In this document: positions 10,586 through 19,904 of the stretch, piece by piece
Numbering within the stretch: the stretch's first letter is position 1
Layout of the letters: each line of letters begins with the position of its first letter
From: Apiotrichum sp. Y4204
Taxonomy: Eukaryota > Basidiomycota > Tremellomycetes > Trichosporonales > Trichosporonaceae
Reading direction: 5' to 3'
DNA length: 64,000 nucleotides
Assembly (NCBI GenBank): GCA_025531455.1
Contig: JAMYHL010000009.1
Span: forward strand, 682,001 to 746,000
The notes under the pieces: generated by a model
What the model was told of the DNA's origin: nothing
Seen by the model: only the letters and a program-made list of their open reading frames with translations
The model's database searches: none
Translations under genes and position numbers: made by a program

Positions 10586-12311
10586 ATGCTTTCCCGCGTC
10601 TCCCTCCGCCCCGCCGCCCGTGCCGCTGGCCGCCGCACGCTCGCGACTGCGCGCCCTGCTGCGCCGCTCGCGCGCCGCCCTGCGCCTGCCCAGCCGCCCC
10701 TCTCCCGCACGCACATGACCCGCGACAACTACTACCTCAAGCCCATCCCCGCCGTCTCCGCCCCCACGTTCGAGTACAAGTTCCTCGAGAAGCCCGCGAC
10801 TGTTGAGGTGAGTTGGCGGGTACCGTGTCGCGATTAATGTCGCGTCGCGTCGCGGGTGAAAGCTATTTACTTTGCCTGCATCCACCTCCATTTACTTACG
10901 GATCCCAGGTGCTTGGCTACCCCTTCTCTGGCGGCCAGCCGCGCGCCGGTGTCGACGAGGGCCCTGAGGCGCTCGTCAAGGCCGGTCTACTTGAGCAGCT
11001 CGCGGCGCTTGGCTGGAAGGTCAACTTCCGCGAGCAGGCGGTCAACGAGGTGCGCGACATGGCCGTCGCGGGCGCAAAGGAGGACGAGGACATTGGCAAG
11101 ATGCACAAGCCGCGCTCGGTGTCGGCCGTCAACGAGCGCCTGAGCAACGACGTCGCGTCCATCATTGAGCGCGGACACCTCCCGCTCACCCTTGGCGGCG
11201 ACCACTCGCTCGTAAGTTACCTGCCATACGTTGTTCGATCTGGCTGACATCAGGCAATGGGCACCGTCTCGGGCACCAAGCAGCACTATCCCAATGCCGC
11301 GGTCGTTTGGGTGAGTCCTTGATGCTGGCTGCGGCAGGTGGTTGCGTTTGGTAGTGAAATTTGCACGGGATCGAAGTCTATCCATGGATAGACCACCGTA
11401 TCGCGGCGGTATCATTGACGATCGTCGCATGCTCTATCGTCCGCTATCTGTTATCGTCTGGCGATTGCGCGATAAGACGCTGGGCGTGCTTCTATCACGC
11501 TCCTTATCACTTCTGCCGAGCGGCGGATCACAGTGAGGGTTAACGTTGAAGCTTGATCCATAAAGTCCACTTTGTAGCAGCCTTTGTGTTTACTGTATAT
11601 CCGTGCTCACACCACAGGTCGACGCTCACGCCGATGTCAACACCCCGCTCACCACCGACTCTGGTAACCTCCACGGCTGCCCGCTCTCCTTCCTTCTCGG
11701 CCTCGAGGGCACGGATGTCCCGCCGTTCAACGTCTGGCTCAACCCCTGCCTCCGCCCGGAGGACCTGTGAGTGCTGATCCTAGTGCTCAACATCTCTCAC
11801 CTATACTAATATCAGTGTGTACATCGGTCTCCGCGACATTGACGCCGGAGAGAAGGCGATCCTGAAGTCGCTGGGCATCAAGGTGTTCACCATGCACGAG
11901 GTTGACAAGTACGGCATTGGCCGCGTCATGGAGAAGGTGCTCGCGTACATTGGCGCCAACCGCCCCATCCACCTCAGCTTTGACGTCGACGCCCTCGACC
12001 CGACCGTCGCGCCCAGCACCGGCACCCCCGTCCGTGGCGGCCTTAGCTTCCGCGAGGGTGAGTAAGGAGTTGGGAGATGGAACTGTACGGCAGCTGCTAA
12101 CAACAGGCCACTACATCACCGAGACCATCGCCGAGACCGGCAACCTCGTCGCCCTTGACATTGTCGTGAGTACAGAAGCGGCTCTCACCTTCGCCGTACG
12201 CTAACCCCCCAGGAGGTCAACCCGACTCTCGAGGACATGGCCTCGGCGCAGCAGACCATCGCCGTCGGCTGCTCCCTGGCCCGCACCGCGCTTGGCGAGA
12301 CGCTCTTGTAA
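10586..12311 (+). CDS. CAR1: arginase with an N-terminal presequence-like extension
   Basis: Binuclear-manganese arginase, hydrolysing L-arginine to ornithine and urea. Seven exons: 10586-10807, 10909-11211, 11254-11310, 11618-11766, 11816-12057, 12107-12165 and 12213-12311, giving 376 aa. Metal ligands are visible in three motifs: [17 protein letters not shown] and SFDVDALDP; the last also matches the arginase signature. The catalytic-site HGCPLS segment is present. S. cerevisiae Car1 is 333 aa; the excess is an N-terminal stretch ([20 protein letters not shown] and onward) rich in Arg and Ala with no acidic residue for over 40 residues, as in mitochondrial presequences. An internal Met at residue 44 (10715) would give a cytosolic-length protein. 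Intron 3 is 307 nt, long for this genome, and packed with GATA cores, suggesting nitrogen regulation. Agmatinase was considered, but the arginase-type DAHAD/GGDHS context and HGCP motif favour arginase. Confidence 0.95.
11379..11508. promoter_or_regulatory. cluster of ten GATA cores in arginase intron 3
   Basis: Within intron 11311-11617, the GATA core (either strand) starts at 11379, 11387, 11399, 11410, 11435, 11445, 11452, 11471, 11493 and 11505. Two are full GATAAG sites (11471-11476 plus; 11503-11508 minus), the preferred target of fungal nitrogen GATA factors (AreA/Nit2/Gat1). The first pair forms an 18-bp perfect palindrome, 11376-11393, centred on CCATGG. About one GATA core would be expected by chance in 130 bp. 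Function is inferred. Confidence 0.55.
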
Positions 12312-13434
12312 GGTCTTTGGGCCTGAGCGTTGACGATCCGATCCGCGAGCCACGACACGACCCACTGCATTAGCATTTTTCCCTTTTTGTCTGTATCAGA
12401 ACCTGTACATGGAGTAAACTACAAAATACCGAGACCCTTGAAGGCTGAGCTTCTGAGCAGAGCTCAATGAGAGAAGGAAGAAGACGGTCAGAAGAGGACT
12501 GGAGGTCAGCGACAGAGTGTCCGCCCAAATAATGGCACGCCGATCCTTTCGGACTAGGGAGCTCTCGAGCTCGATGTATTGGCCCGCTTTCCCGCTTTTC
12601 CTGCCTCATGAGTAGCATGAGCAGCATGAGTAGCGCCGGTGCTCGCGTGTTCGAAGCTGCAACACCGGCCTGCAACACCAGTCATGCACGTCGTGTCGCC
12701 CCCACCGTCGTGATCACCACATAGATCCGAAACGGAAATACAGATCAAGCTTCTCGCCACCCGTTATTACAAAGTGCGGGCGCCGACGCGCTGGACATGT
12801 CGTCGCCCAGTGTTCGATCGCTTAGCACCTTTTTTTCCACCCCTCACCATCTCTTGGCAGACGCCGGGGCTTGGCATGCGCAGCGTGGGGAGTGCAGGGA
12901 CATATAGGGAACGGACTTGCGGGCGGATCCCCATCCATTTTTGTTAATCGCGCACCATATACATGTACCAAAGTCGCTCGTCACTCTCGAGCACTGCATG
13001 CTGCGTGCTGCGGCGACCAACGGACCAACGGCCTTTTTCGAGATGCAAAGACGGTGGTCACGATCGCGGTGGTTATCTGATTTCCATGGACGACGTCATC
13101 GGCCACCCCGGGAACCGAGGCTAGAGGGCACAACTGGCTGTCGTCATCAGCATCCAGCTCCCCCCGACAGTCCTGGTCCGATTGTTCTGATCATTCGATG
13201 CATGCATGCAGTGCATCCGTTCTGTCAGTGATTGACCCAGGTCTTGCATGCATGCATCGAGATTGCAATCTCCCAAGTTGTGGAAGCGGAGAGTGAAGAG
13301 TGACTCCCTACGACAATTGGGTTCCAGACTCCAGGGCAAGTTTTGCACCGCCTTCATCACCAAGCTAGCCTGGCCGGTGGCCTTGGCTGGGACAGGCCGC
13401 GTGCAGCCATCACCCACCCACACCAGCATGCACC
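12312..13434. other. intergenic, arginase 3' side
   Basis: No reading frame here has family resemblance or a consistent splice structure. The stretch includes a T run at 12830-12836 and the perfect inverted repeat listed separately. GC content is mixed. Confidence 0.5.
13195..13260. repeat. perfect 16-bp inverted repeat with 34-bp loop
   Basis: Left arm 13195-13210 (TCGATGCATGCATGCA) and right arm 13245-13260 are exact reverse complements, separated by 34 bases. Each arm is itself built of alternating ATGC units, so either arm could also self-pair. Could extrude as a cruciform or fold as RNA. Confidence 0.85.
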
Positions 13435-14529
13435 ATGAAGCGCCTGCCAGCTGCCAGCGTGCGCGCGCAGGCAGCCAATTTCTCCCTGTTCTTTCTTAGA
13501 TCTGGGACCTCTTTTTGCACCTTTTTCCTGCCCTGCCAATCTCACTCTCCCCCTCTCTCCTCTCCAGCTTTCTCCACCGACGCCGGCCACACATCCTTGG
13601 CTCTCTCCTCCCCGCCTCGCCCCTAGTCGTCATCCACACACCACCACCGACGACACCATCATACCGCATCGCGCATCTCCACAACAACATTATTAACTAC
13701 AGACAATTTCCACTACTCCTTCCCATCTCTCTCTCTCCATCTGTCCATCTCGCCTCGCCATCTCTTATACATCTCCATCTCGCCTCTCAACCCGTTCTAC
13801 ACTGTGAGTCTCACCGCTCCACCCGGGGCCCTCAGCACGGACACTGGCGGGCGTGGATTCGCCCAAGACGTGGCGCCACACCCTCCGTCATTTCCCTGGC
13901 ACACTACGTCTCGAGAAGAGCGTCGAGCCAGCGGGCTGTGGGGACCGCCGTATTTAATTCGGTGCGCTCGGACGACCTCTGTGCCTCTGTCGTGCATGCC
14001 GCGAGGACGACGCCAAGGCTGCTTCATGCAGACTATAGATGTACCACAGGTACGCGCTATTGGCTGTGTACTGTGTCCAGCAGTCGCGACACGCTTGAAG
14101 CTCCAGAAGCATAGAGACAAGCTTGGCACCCCGGACCACACATGTACGGCGTGTTGGGGTGTGTGTGCGCGCATGTGCGCATGTGTGTGTGCCATCTTTG
14201 ATTTCCGATCCCCGACCGCGTTGCGACTTGAGACACGACGAACATTGCGGTAATTTGTCGAGCGAGCGGGGTCCAACATGCAACACAGTCTCTTCAGTGT
14301 GTCCCTGTTGACCTGTTGTTTTTGGCCACATCCTCACACTCAGTCCCTGTTCACAATCTCTCACCGCGCACATAATCCATCCGCAGCATCCGTCGCCGCC
14401 GCTACTCTTGTTATTGTTCTCTCCTCCACTTTTCCGTGTCCCGTCTTTTCCACCCGCCTTGGCCTCCACCTCGCTCCCATTTCCGCTCTCCAACTCCCGC
14501 TCACACCAGCCTGTGCATAGCTTCCAGCC
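13435..14529 (+). promoter_or_regulatory. pyrimidine-rich promoter/5' leader of the NCS-1 gene, with a possible leader intron
   Basis: C/T-rich sequence on the plus strand (13500-13800) is followed by a GTGAGT donor at 13804 and, after about 700 bases, a second C/T-rich tract (14395-14510) with CATAG at 14516-14520 just before the ATG. This layout suggests a non-coding first exon and a 5' UTR intron, but no transcript evidence is available. A 34-bp alternating purine-pyrimidine tract lies inside. Confidence 0.4.
14159..14192. repeat. 34-bp alternating purine-pyrimidine tract
   Basis: Uninterrupted alternation of purines and pyrimidines made of GT, GC and AT steps, the class of sequence prone to left-handed Z-DNA. 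It lies in the probable 5' leader intron of the NCS-1 gene. Confidence 0.8.
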
Positions 14530-15835
14530 ATGGGCAAGTCGCAGTCTAAGCTCAGTGCCGACGAGCTTGCCGAGCTCCAGAAGAACACTTACTGTGAGTG
14601 TCCGGTTGAAAACCTTGCTGACGTACAGTCGACAAGAAGGTGCGTACGCGTCCGACATTCACGACGGTGGCGGGGTTATGAGAGGTTGCAGCACTGGGCG
14701 GAGATCTGGGATCGGCGCATAGCCTTGGACATTGCACCTCTGCTCGCGGTGCCGGTTCTCCCATTTCCTCTCTTTTTTGCCACCCCTCCCTACCGAGCTC
14801 AGCGCGGTGCCGATACTGACGACCTCACAGGAGCTGCAGCAATGGGTAGGTTTTAGCCCACGCGGCACACCGCTGACAGACAGTACAAGGGCTTCCTCAA
14901 GGACTGCCCCAGCGGCCAGCTGAACAAGGAGGGTGAGTTTTGACATGGAGCGTTGGCACAAGTCCGTGCTGTCCATACGCTCATGTAGAGCGAAGAGGAG
15001 CCACTCAATAGCCAAACACTGCGCTCATCAACGCTGACACCTATAGAGTTCAAGAAGATCTACCGTCAGTTCTTCCCGTTCGGTGACCCATCCCAGTTTG
15101 CCGATTATGTGTTTAATGTAGGTGACATCACAGGCGGCGTTCCCCGTGCTGCGGCGTGGAAGTGCTCAGTAGCTCACTCTCACAGGTATTCGACGAGGAC
15201 AAGAGTGGAACAATCGAGTTCAAGGAGTTCATCTGTGCGCTGAGCGTGACATCCCGTGGACGCTTGGACGAGAAGCTCAAGTGTAAGTACCGAAATAATG
15301 ACTCCCGAGCTGGAGATGGGCCTTCGACCCGTTCCCACCCTCTCGTAGAGAATGTCTGCACCCAGGTACCCAGCGCCCTCCTCGTCGCTTGATTTGACTC
15401 GCATCCCACTGCTTTGCTAACTATCTCAGGGGCATTCCAGCTGTATGACATCAACCAAGACGGTTTTATCACGTACGACGAGATGCTCCAGATTGTGCGC
15501 TCCATCTACAAGATGACAGGGCAGATGGTCCGCCTACCCGAGGACGAGGACACTCCGGAGAAGGTGAGTTTGGTCCAGCAGTCGGAACAGTTGACCTTCA
15601 ATGCCATACAACTGCCGCTGCACTGCTTCAATGTCAAAGCCATTTCGTCCCCACTGACAACAGCGCGTCGACAAGATCTTCCGAAACATGGACCTGAACA
15701 AGGACCACAGGCTGACGTTTGACGAGTTCAAGGAGGGATCCAAGCAGGACCCCACGATTGTCCAGGTGAGCTGGCCCACTGTGCCGCGACGTAGCTGACG
15801 TTCAGGCATTGTCGCTGTACGATGGCCTTGTTTAG
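14530..15835 (+). CDS. NCS1: neuronal calcium sensor 1 (frequenin) homologue
   Basis: Small myristoylated EF-hand Ca2+ sensor. In yeasts this family (Frq1/Ncs1) activates phosphatidylinositol 4-kinase and takes part in calcium signalling. Nine exons: 14530-14593, 14629-14639, 14831-14845, 14884-14932, 15047-15117, 15186-15282, 15430-15563, 15664-15765 and 15806-15835. They give 190 aa, the same length as animal NCS-1. The N-terminus MGKSQSKL is an N-myristoylation signal. The first EF-hand is degenerate ([12 protein letters not shown]); three are canonical: [24 protein letters not shown] and [12 protein letters not shown]. The C-terminus [11 protein letters not shown] matches the family. Exons 2 and 3 are only 11 and 15 nt, yet both are needed to complete FDKKELQQWYKGF, which is conserved. 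Nine exons for 190 codons is dense even for this genome. Confidence 0.95.
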
Positions 15836-16135
15836 TATTTGGGCAGCATAGATTGTCGATGGTCGCGATGTATTGTCTCCGCAGGCTGGTTGCACTGTGT
15901 TGTGGAACGGGATGACGCAGTGCGACACTTGCACGATGGCAAGAAGCGCTCTACACTCCAGAAGCAGCTCGCCAGCTGGTTTCTCAGTCTTGAAACGTGC
16001 ACGGGCATGCACTCCAGTGTACACTTCGCATGCTCTGCATCACTAAAGAAACCCCGCAAGGATGTTAGTCGTGAGCCACGGTGCTGTGGAGGCTCCCGTG
16101 GCCGGAGGGCGCTGCTTTCGCGCGTTCAAAGGCTG
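15836..16135. other. intergenic, NCS-1 3' region
   Basis: Contains the NCS-1 3' UTR. Overlapping short ORFs only. It ends at the 7-bp direct repeat AAGGCTG (16129-16135) that flanks the inverted-repeat element. Confidence 0.5.
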
Positions 16136-16514
16136 CACAGCTGATCAGTCGAGTTTTACGGTGCGTAAAACGTCCAGTAAAACTCTGTTAAACAGCGGCT
16201 AAACTAGCGCTCTGCCAGTGAAGAGCTGCGGTCTGTGAACGTGGCGACGGCGCCCCCAAGACTGTATCACAATCTGGTGGTGAAGTTGTACTAAAGGACG
16301 ACGGTCTTGGCGGCGTCCTCGGTTCGATTCCTGCTGGTTTTTTACCCAGCAGAATTTTGGGACATTTTACTGTGCGTAAAATGCACAGTAAAAGGGACCG
16401 CTTTACGCGCGTTTTACGCATAGTAAAACTAGTTTTACTGTACGTAAAACGCCTGTAAAATGGCGAGTTTTACGGCGCGTTTTACGGACCGTAAAATCCG
16501 CCAGATCAGCTGTG
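16136..16514. mobile_element. 379-bp MITE-like element with 37-bp terminal inverted repeats and a 7-bp target duplication
   Basis: Terminal arms 16136-16172 and 16478-16514 are inverted repeats matching at 32 of 37 positions, starting CACAGCTGATC and ending in the palindrome TTTTACGG-N-CGTAAAACG. The identical 7-mer AAGGCTG lies immediately outside both ends (16129-16135 and 16515-16521), as expected of a target-site duplication. The interior carries further TTTTAC...GTAAAA palindromes (about 16364-16460) and no ORF of useful size, so the element is non-autonomous. Its right end is 48 bp past the 3' end of a tRNA-Thr gene. A 7-8 bp duplication and a CA..TG terminus would fit a DNA transposon such as hAT, but the superfamily cannot be decided from one copy. 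Confidence 0.7.
16321..16352 (+). other. perfect pol III B-box followed by a T6-loop hairpin inside the element
   Basis: GGTTCGATTCC at 16321-16331 matches the TFIIIC B-box consensus (GGTTCGANTCC) exactly. It overlaps a hairpin with stem CTGCTGG (16331-16337) and CCAGCAG (16346-16352) around a loop containing TTTTTT (16338-16343), a pol III terminator. The flanking sequence does not fold into a full tRNA (no matching 5' acceptor, poor T stem), so this is a tRNA-derived or extra-TFIIIC-like signal rather than a tRNA gene. Confidence 0.5.
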
Positions 16515-16568
16515 AAGGCTGGGTGCGGCGGGACCAAATAATGGCCAGAAAATTGACACAAAAATATT

Positions 16569-16656
16569 TGCCCCGTAGCCGACTTGAACGACTGGCCTTG
16601 TCATGGCCTGCAAAGGCAACTACGAGTGACACGCTCTACCACTGAGCTAACGGGGC
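16569..16656 (-). tRNA. tRNA-Thr (anticodon CGT) with a 16-nt intron
   Basis: On the minus strand, acceptor GCCCCGT (16656-16650) pairs fully with ACGGGGC (16576-16570), with discriminator A at 16569. The D arm is GCTC-AGTGGTA-GAGC. The anticodon stem TGTCA/TGACA encloses loop C-T-CGT-A-A, interrupted after position 37 by a 16-nt intron. The T arm is AGTCG-TTCAAGT-CGGCT. The A-box TAGCTCAGTGG is excellent. A TTTTT pol III terminator follows on the minus strand at about 16560-16564. Confidence 0.9.
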
Positions 16657-17070
16657 TGCAATAATTTTTGAAAATTGAGCTGAATGTCATTCATAGCAGT
16701 CTTTCCCAACATCCAAATACGAACGTTGCAATTCATGTCATGCATGTGGGACGCAACACAAAGACGCTCCTCAAAGTGGTCGTGCTTAATTCATGCAGTG
16801 AAAGGAAGCACCTGACAACGATGTGGTCAGTCCTGTGATGTAGTCGTGTCTGCAGTTTGGGAATGATGCAACACAACATTATGGCGCCCAGTTTACTGGA
16901 CAATAAGTTGTTATTTACGCTAAAGGCCTCTCATTATTATTTACAGAAATTTCTACGCTTCGGAATGTATGATGAATGTCCCTTATTTTAGATCAAGTCC
17001 GCTCTCCGCGCGCGGCGTGACTGGTAAGCCCCCCGAGGCCGACTCCCGGGTACGGTCAACCTGTGGCGAC
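16657..17070. other. intergenic between tRNA-Thr and the NPF-motif gene
   Basis: AT-richer than the flanking genes; no coding signal seen. It provides the upstream side of the tRNA and the 3' side of the following minus-strand gene. Confidence 0.5.
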
Positions 17071-17865
17071 TCAGATAGTGCCATGGTACTTGTGGTCAGG
17101 GACCTTGTTCGCACCCTTGCGACGGTACCAGACCTTCGTTCCACTCATGGTACGCTTGGTCGACTTGAGACCGAGACTGAGGGTTGCCGCGAAGCGGGTC
17201 ACGCGGCGGCGATCAAGACGGAACTTGGACGACGACTTGTGGGTAATCTGGTTTTCGGTCTCGGTCTTGTCCGTGAACGGGTTGCCGTCATCGAAGGGGT
17301 TGACATTCTCAAGCTCAGAGTCCTCGATGGCCTCGGTAATGGGGCTGGGTGTGAGTACAACGTCAATGAAACTAGTGACTACGTACTTGACCGTCTCGTT
17401 CGCGTCGGCGGAAGTGTGCAGAAATTGTCGGTGGAGAGGTGACCCGAGGTCGGACTCGTCGTCGAGCTGACGGAGGAGGTCCATGGGAAGTTTAGCCTCC
17501 TTGAGGGGAATGGGACGGACGGCGCGAGGGGTGGGGGGAAGAGAAGGCTCGCGGCTGGGAAGTGTGTATTCGTCCGCCGAAAGGAGAGGGAGGTCTCGCT
17601 GAGCGCGGACGCCGGCACCGGTAGCGCGGCTGAGCGACGCGACCAGCTCTCGGACGGTCATCTTGTCGTTCTTGTCGGCCGTCTCGACGAGGGAGTGGCG
17701 CAAGGGATGGTGCGTGACGACGCGCCGGTTCGGGCCGCTGCGGAGGCGGCGGCGCTCAACGGCGGACAGCACGGATGCCGTAGGGAAGAAGAACAGCGGG
17801 TCCTCCGGAAAGTCGAAGGCCGCGGGGATGATTGGGGTCGAGAGGGTGGGCGGTGTGGAGGACAT
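17071..17865 (-). CDS. hypothetical protein with tandem NPF motifs
   Basis: Single open exon of 264 aa. I do not recognise a family. The start at 17865 (MSSTPPTLSTPIIPAAF) is chosen because upstream in-frame sequence resembles leader. The region DPLFFFPTASVL near the N-terminus is hydrophobic. The middle is Pro/Arg-rich with an SLPPTPRAVRPIP stretch. At about residues 190-205 there is NPFDDGNPF, two NPF tripeptides six residues apart. NPF is the ligand of EH domains in endocytic adaptors, so a membrane-traffic role is possible but only inferred. The C-terminal 60 residues are strongly basic (RLDRRRVTRF, KSTKRT, WYRRKGANK). GC content and codon use match neighbouring housekeeping genes, supporting a real gene. 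Confidence 0.65.
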   Translation of the reverse strand: MSSTPPTLSTPIIPAAFDFPEDPLFFFPTASVLSAVERRRLRSGPNRRVVTHHPLRHSLVETADKNDKMTVRELVASLSRATGAGVRAQRDLPLLSADEYTLPSREPSLPPTPRAVRPIPLKEAKLPMDLLRQLDDESDLGSPLHRQFLHTSADANETVKYVVTSFIDVVLTPSPITEAIEDSELENVNPFDDGNPFTDKTETENQITHKSSSKFRLDRRRVTRFAATLSLGLKSTKRTMSGTKVWYRRKGANKVPDHKYHGTI

Positions 17866-19032
17866 GTTGGGCTCCGAGAAATGGAATGAATGGAGAGGAA
17901 TGGAATGAGAAGATGGACAACAGCGCGTGAATGCTGTGGTATATGTATGCGTTGCGGTCAACTCTACGCGGAGCGTTGGGCACGTCTTTCTTGACGTGGT
18001 GCACCGACTGCTGTCAGATTCCAGTCAGCGAGCGCGAATGGGGGACGAGAAATGCGAGTTCTCGCCACACATTTGCTCAGATCAGGTGCGACGAGGCTGC
18101 TGGACCTGCTGTGAAGGGCAATGCTTCTCGCTCTCGTATCTCGGACAAAGGAGATGTTACAGTGATATATGATCTTGCACAGCAAAAGGCACACAAGCGC
18201 GTTCACGATCTGGGATATGTGAGTTGAGAAGGAGCGGGGCGAGGCAATGACATTGTTCGCCAATCTGCATCGACGCTCGCCTGACTGTTCGTATTTGCCG
18301 CGTACATACGCGCCTGTAACTAAGTGCATCAGCAATCTCCCCTGTCCAAACCCGGTCAACCGGAGATGACATCCTTCATCCTGACCATGCACCATCGTGC
18401 CTTCAGTCTTTACGTGGGATCGGGTGCCACACTTGTGTGTCTCCGATGCCACATTCCGCAGATTGTGGGTGTGGGGCACTGCGTTCCTGGTGCCCGATCC
18501 GGTGCGAGCGGTCGATCACTCATGGGATCGACAGGGGCGAGAGATTCATCTTTTCTGGCTGGGAGCGGGGAAAGGTTCAGAGGATACATATGATACTGCC
18601 CAGTAGTGCAATGTGGATTGCTACGAATGATGAAGTAATGACGAGGGAAATTTAATTGTCCCTGGGGCTCTGGAGTGCAGTCCAGCTCCACCGGGTCAGC
18701 TCCAGGAAGGGGCCATACTCCCCAGGCCAGCAAGTCAATCTCATGGATCCCGCCCAAAGCGGCCATGGGCCAGACACTCAACAGTAATATCAGCAAGTGA
18801 AACCTGTCCAAGGAAATGCCGCAAAACAAGAACACTCCTATTTTACTATTGTTTGGCCATCTAGCGCCGCAGAATCGACACGACCTGACACAAACAATAC
18901 ACTGCTCCGAAAATATGTACATATAAAGACGTTGCATTTGAAACACTTAATTTCATGTTATGGCTCTGATCATTCTTGATTTATTTGTCTATTTATCTTG
19001 CGTCAATTTATTGTTGATGAAACGCGAGGCGA
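17866..19032. other. intergenic; transition to a less GC-rich tract
   Basis: Promoter of the NPF-motif gene at the left. A 178-codon minus-strand frame (18410-18946) contains a hydrophobic run but lacks splice or family support and is not called. Base composition becomes more AT-rich from about 18.8 kb. Confidence 0.4.
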
Positions 19033-19891
19033 TCACTCAAGGGGAGCATCATAGTCAACAATGTCAGACCATTGCCCCTGGTCGCGCACAAAGGTATAGT
19101 CCTCGGTGTCGGCCCAGAGCACCAGCCAATCGAAAACCCGACGAGTAGTGGGGCTGGTGGTGGTGCCAGGGATGTCGAAGCCACGCGATACTGCGTCCTC
19201 AAGAGCCGTGATAAGCTCTTGAATGAAAGGACTGCCAACGTCGGCAGTGTCATCGTCCCACACGGTAAGGGCTAGGTCATGGGGGAGCCGGCCAAGGTAA
19301 TCGTAGTCCAGTTGGTATTCTGCAAGGCGGGCCGAGAGAAAGTGGAGAGTGAATACGTCCTCGAGTGGCCAGTCGGGGTCGATAACAAATCCCCTGCGGA
19401 GAGCATCGTTGTGACCGCCAGGAATCAAGATGCAGCCCAGCGTGCCGGGAGGAGTCTCAACCCAAAGAGGCAGAGCGTTCTCCGCGGGAGGAGTCTGAGA
19501 CTCACTGCCAGTCAGCATGTCTCACTATGACAAGGATCAAAGGCCTGGGAAACAAAAAGAAACACTCACTTAGAGGGGTTGCCGTTCTCGACAAGGCCGA
19601 GAAGCTCCCTTTGCGGGGTGATACTGCCGGTCATAAAGACATCGTCGCTGAGGTCAAAAATTGAGCGACGGCGGCGCGCAGGGGTGACGTGCGGAACATC
19701 ACGGGGACCTTGACCCCTAAAGCGTCAGCTCGGTCAAATGGTCATAATTGTGGTGCACAACAGCGTTGAAACAGGTCTTGGACTTACTGGTCGCCTTGCT
19801 GATTTGATGAGGCAGAAGGGAAGGGGTCCGAAGGACCAACCGTGGTAGAACCGTTGGTGCCAGTGTTAGCGCTGGAGGTGGTGCTGGGCAT
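19033..19891 (-). CDS. unrecognised acidic protein, orphan block gene A
   Basis: Three exons, 19891-19788, 19716-19570 and 19504-19033, join in frame to 240 aa with GTAAGT/GTGAGT donors and TTAG/CAG acceptors. The N-terminal 35 residues are Ser/Thr/Asn-rich and disordered, followed by a basic patch PARRRRSIFDLSDD. The C-terminal 150 residues look folded and acidic: PDWPLEDVFTLHFLSARLAE, LPHDLALTVWDDD, FIQELITALEDAV and VFDWLVLWADTEDYTF. No catalytic motif, signal peptide or membrane segment is seen, and I cannot assign a family. It is the first (downstream-most) of six consecutive minus-strand genes. A 21-bp tandem duplication lies just upstream of its start. Confidence 0.7.
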
Positions 19892-19904
19892 TGGGAGGAT
19901 AGAT

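Noticed and set aside
16195..16345. Full tRNA or tRNA pseudogene ending at the B-box in the mobile element
   Set aside because: No D or anticodon arm and no acceptor partner could be folded; kept only as a B-box signal.
18410..18946. 178-codon minus-strand ORF with a hydrophobic run
   Set aside because: Start and end lack context, no family resemblance; probably chance.
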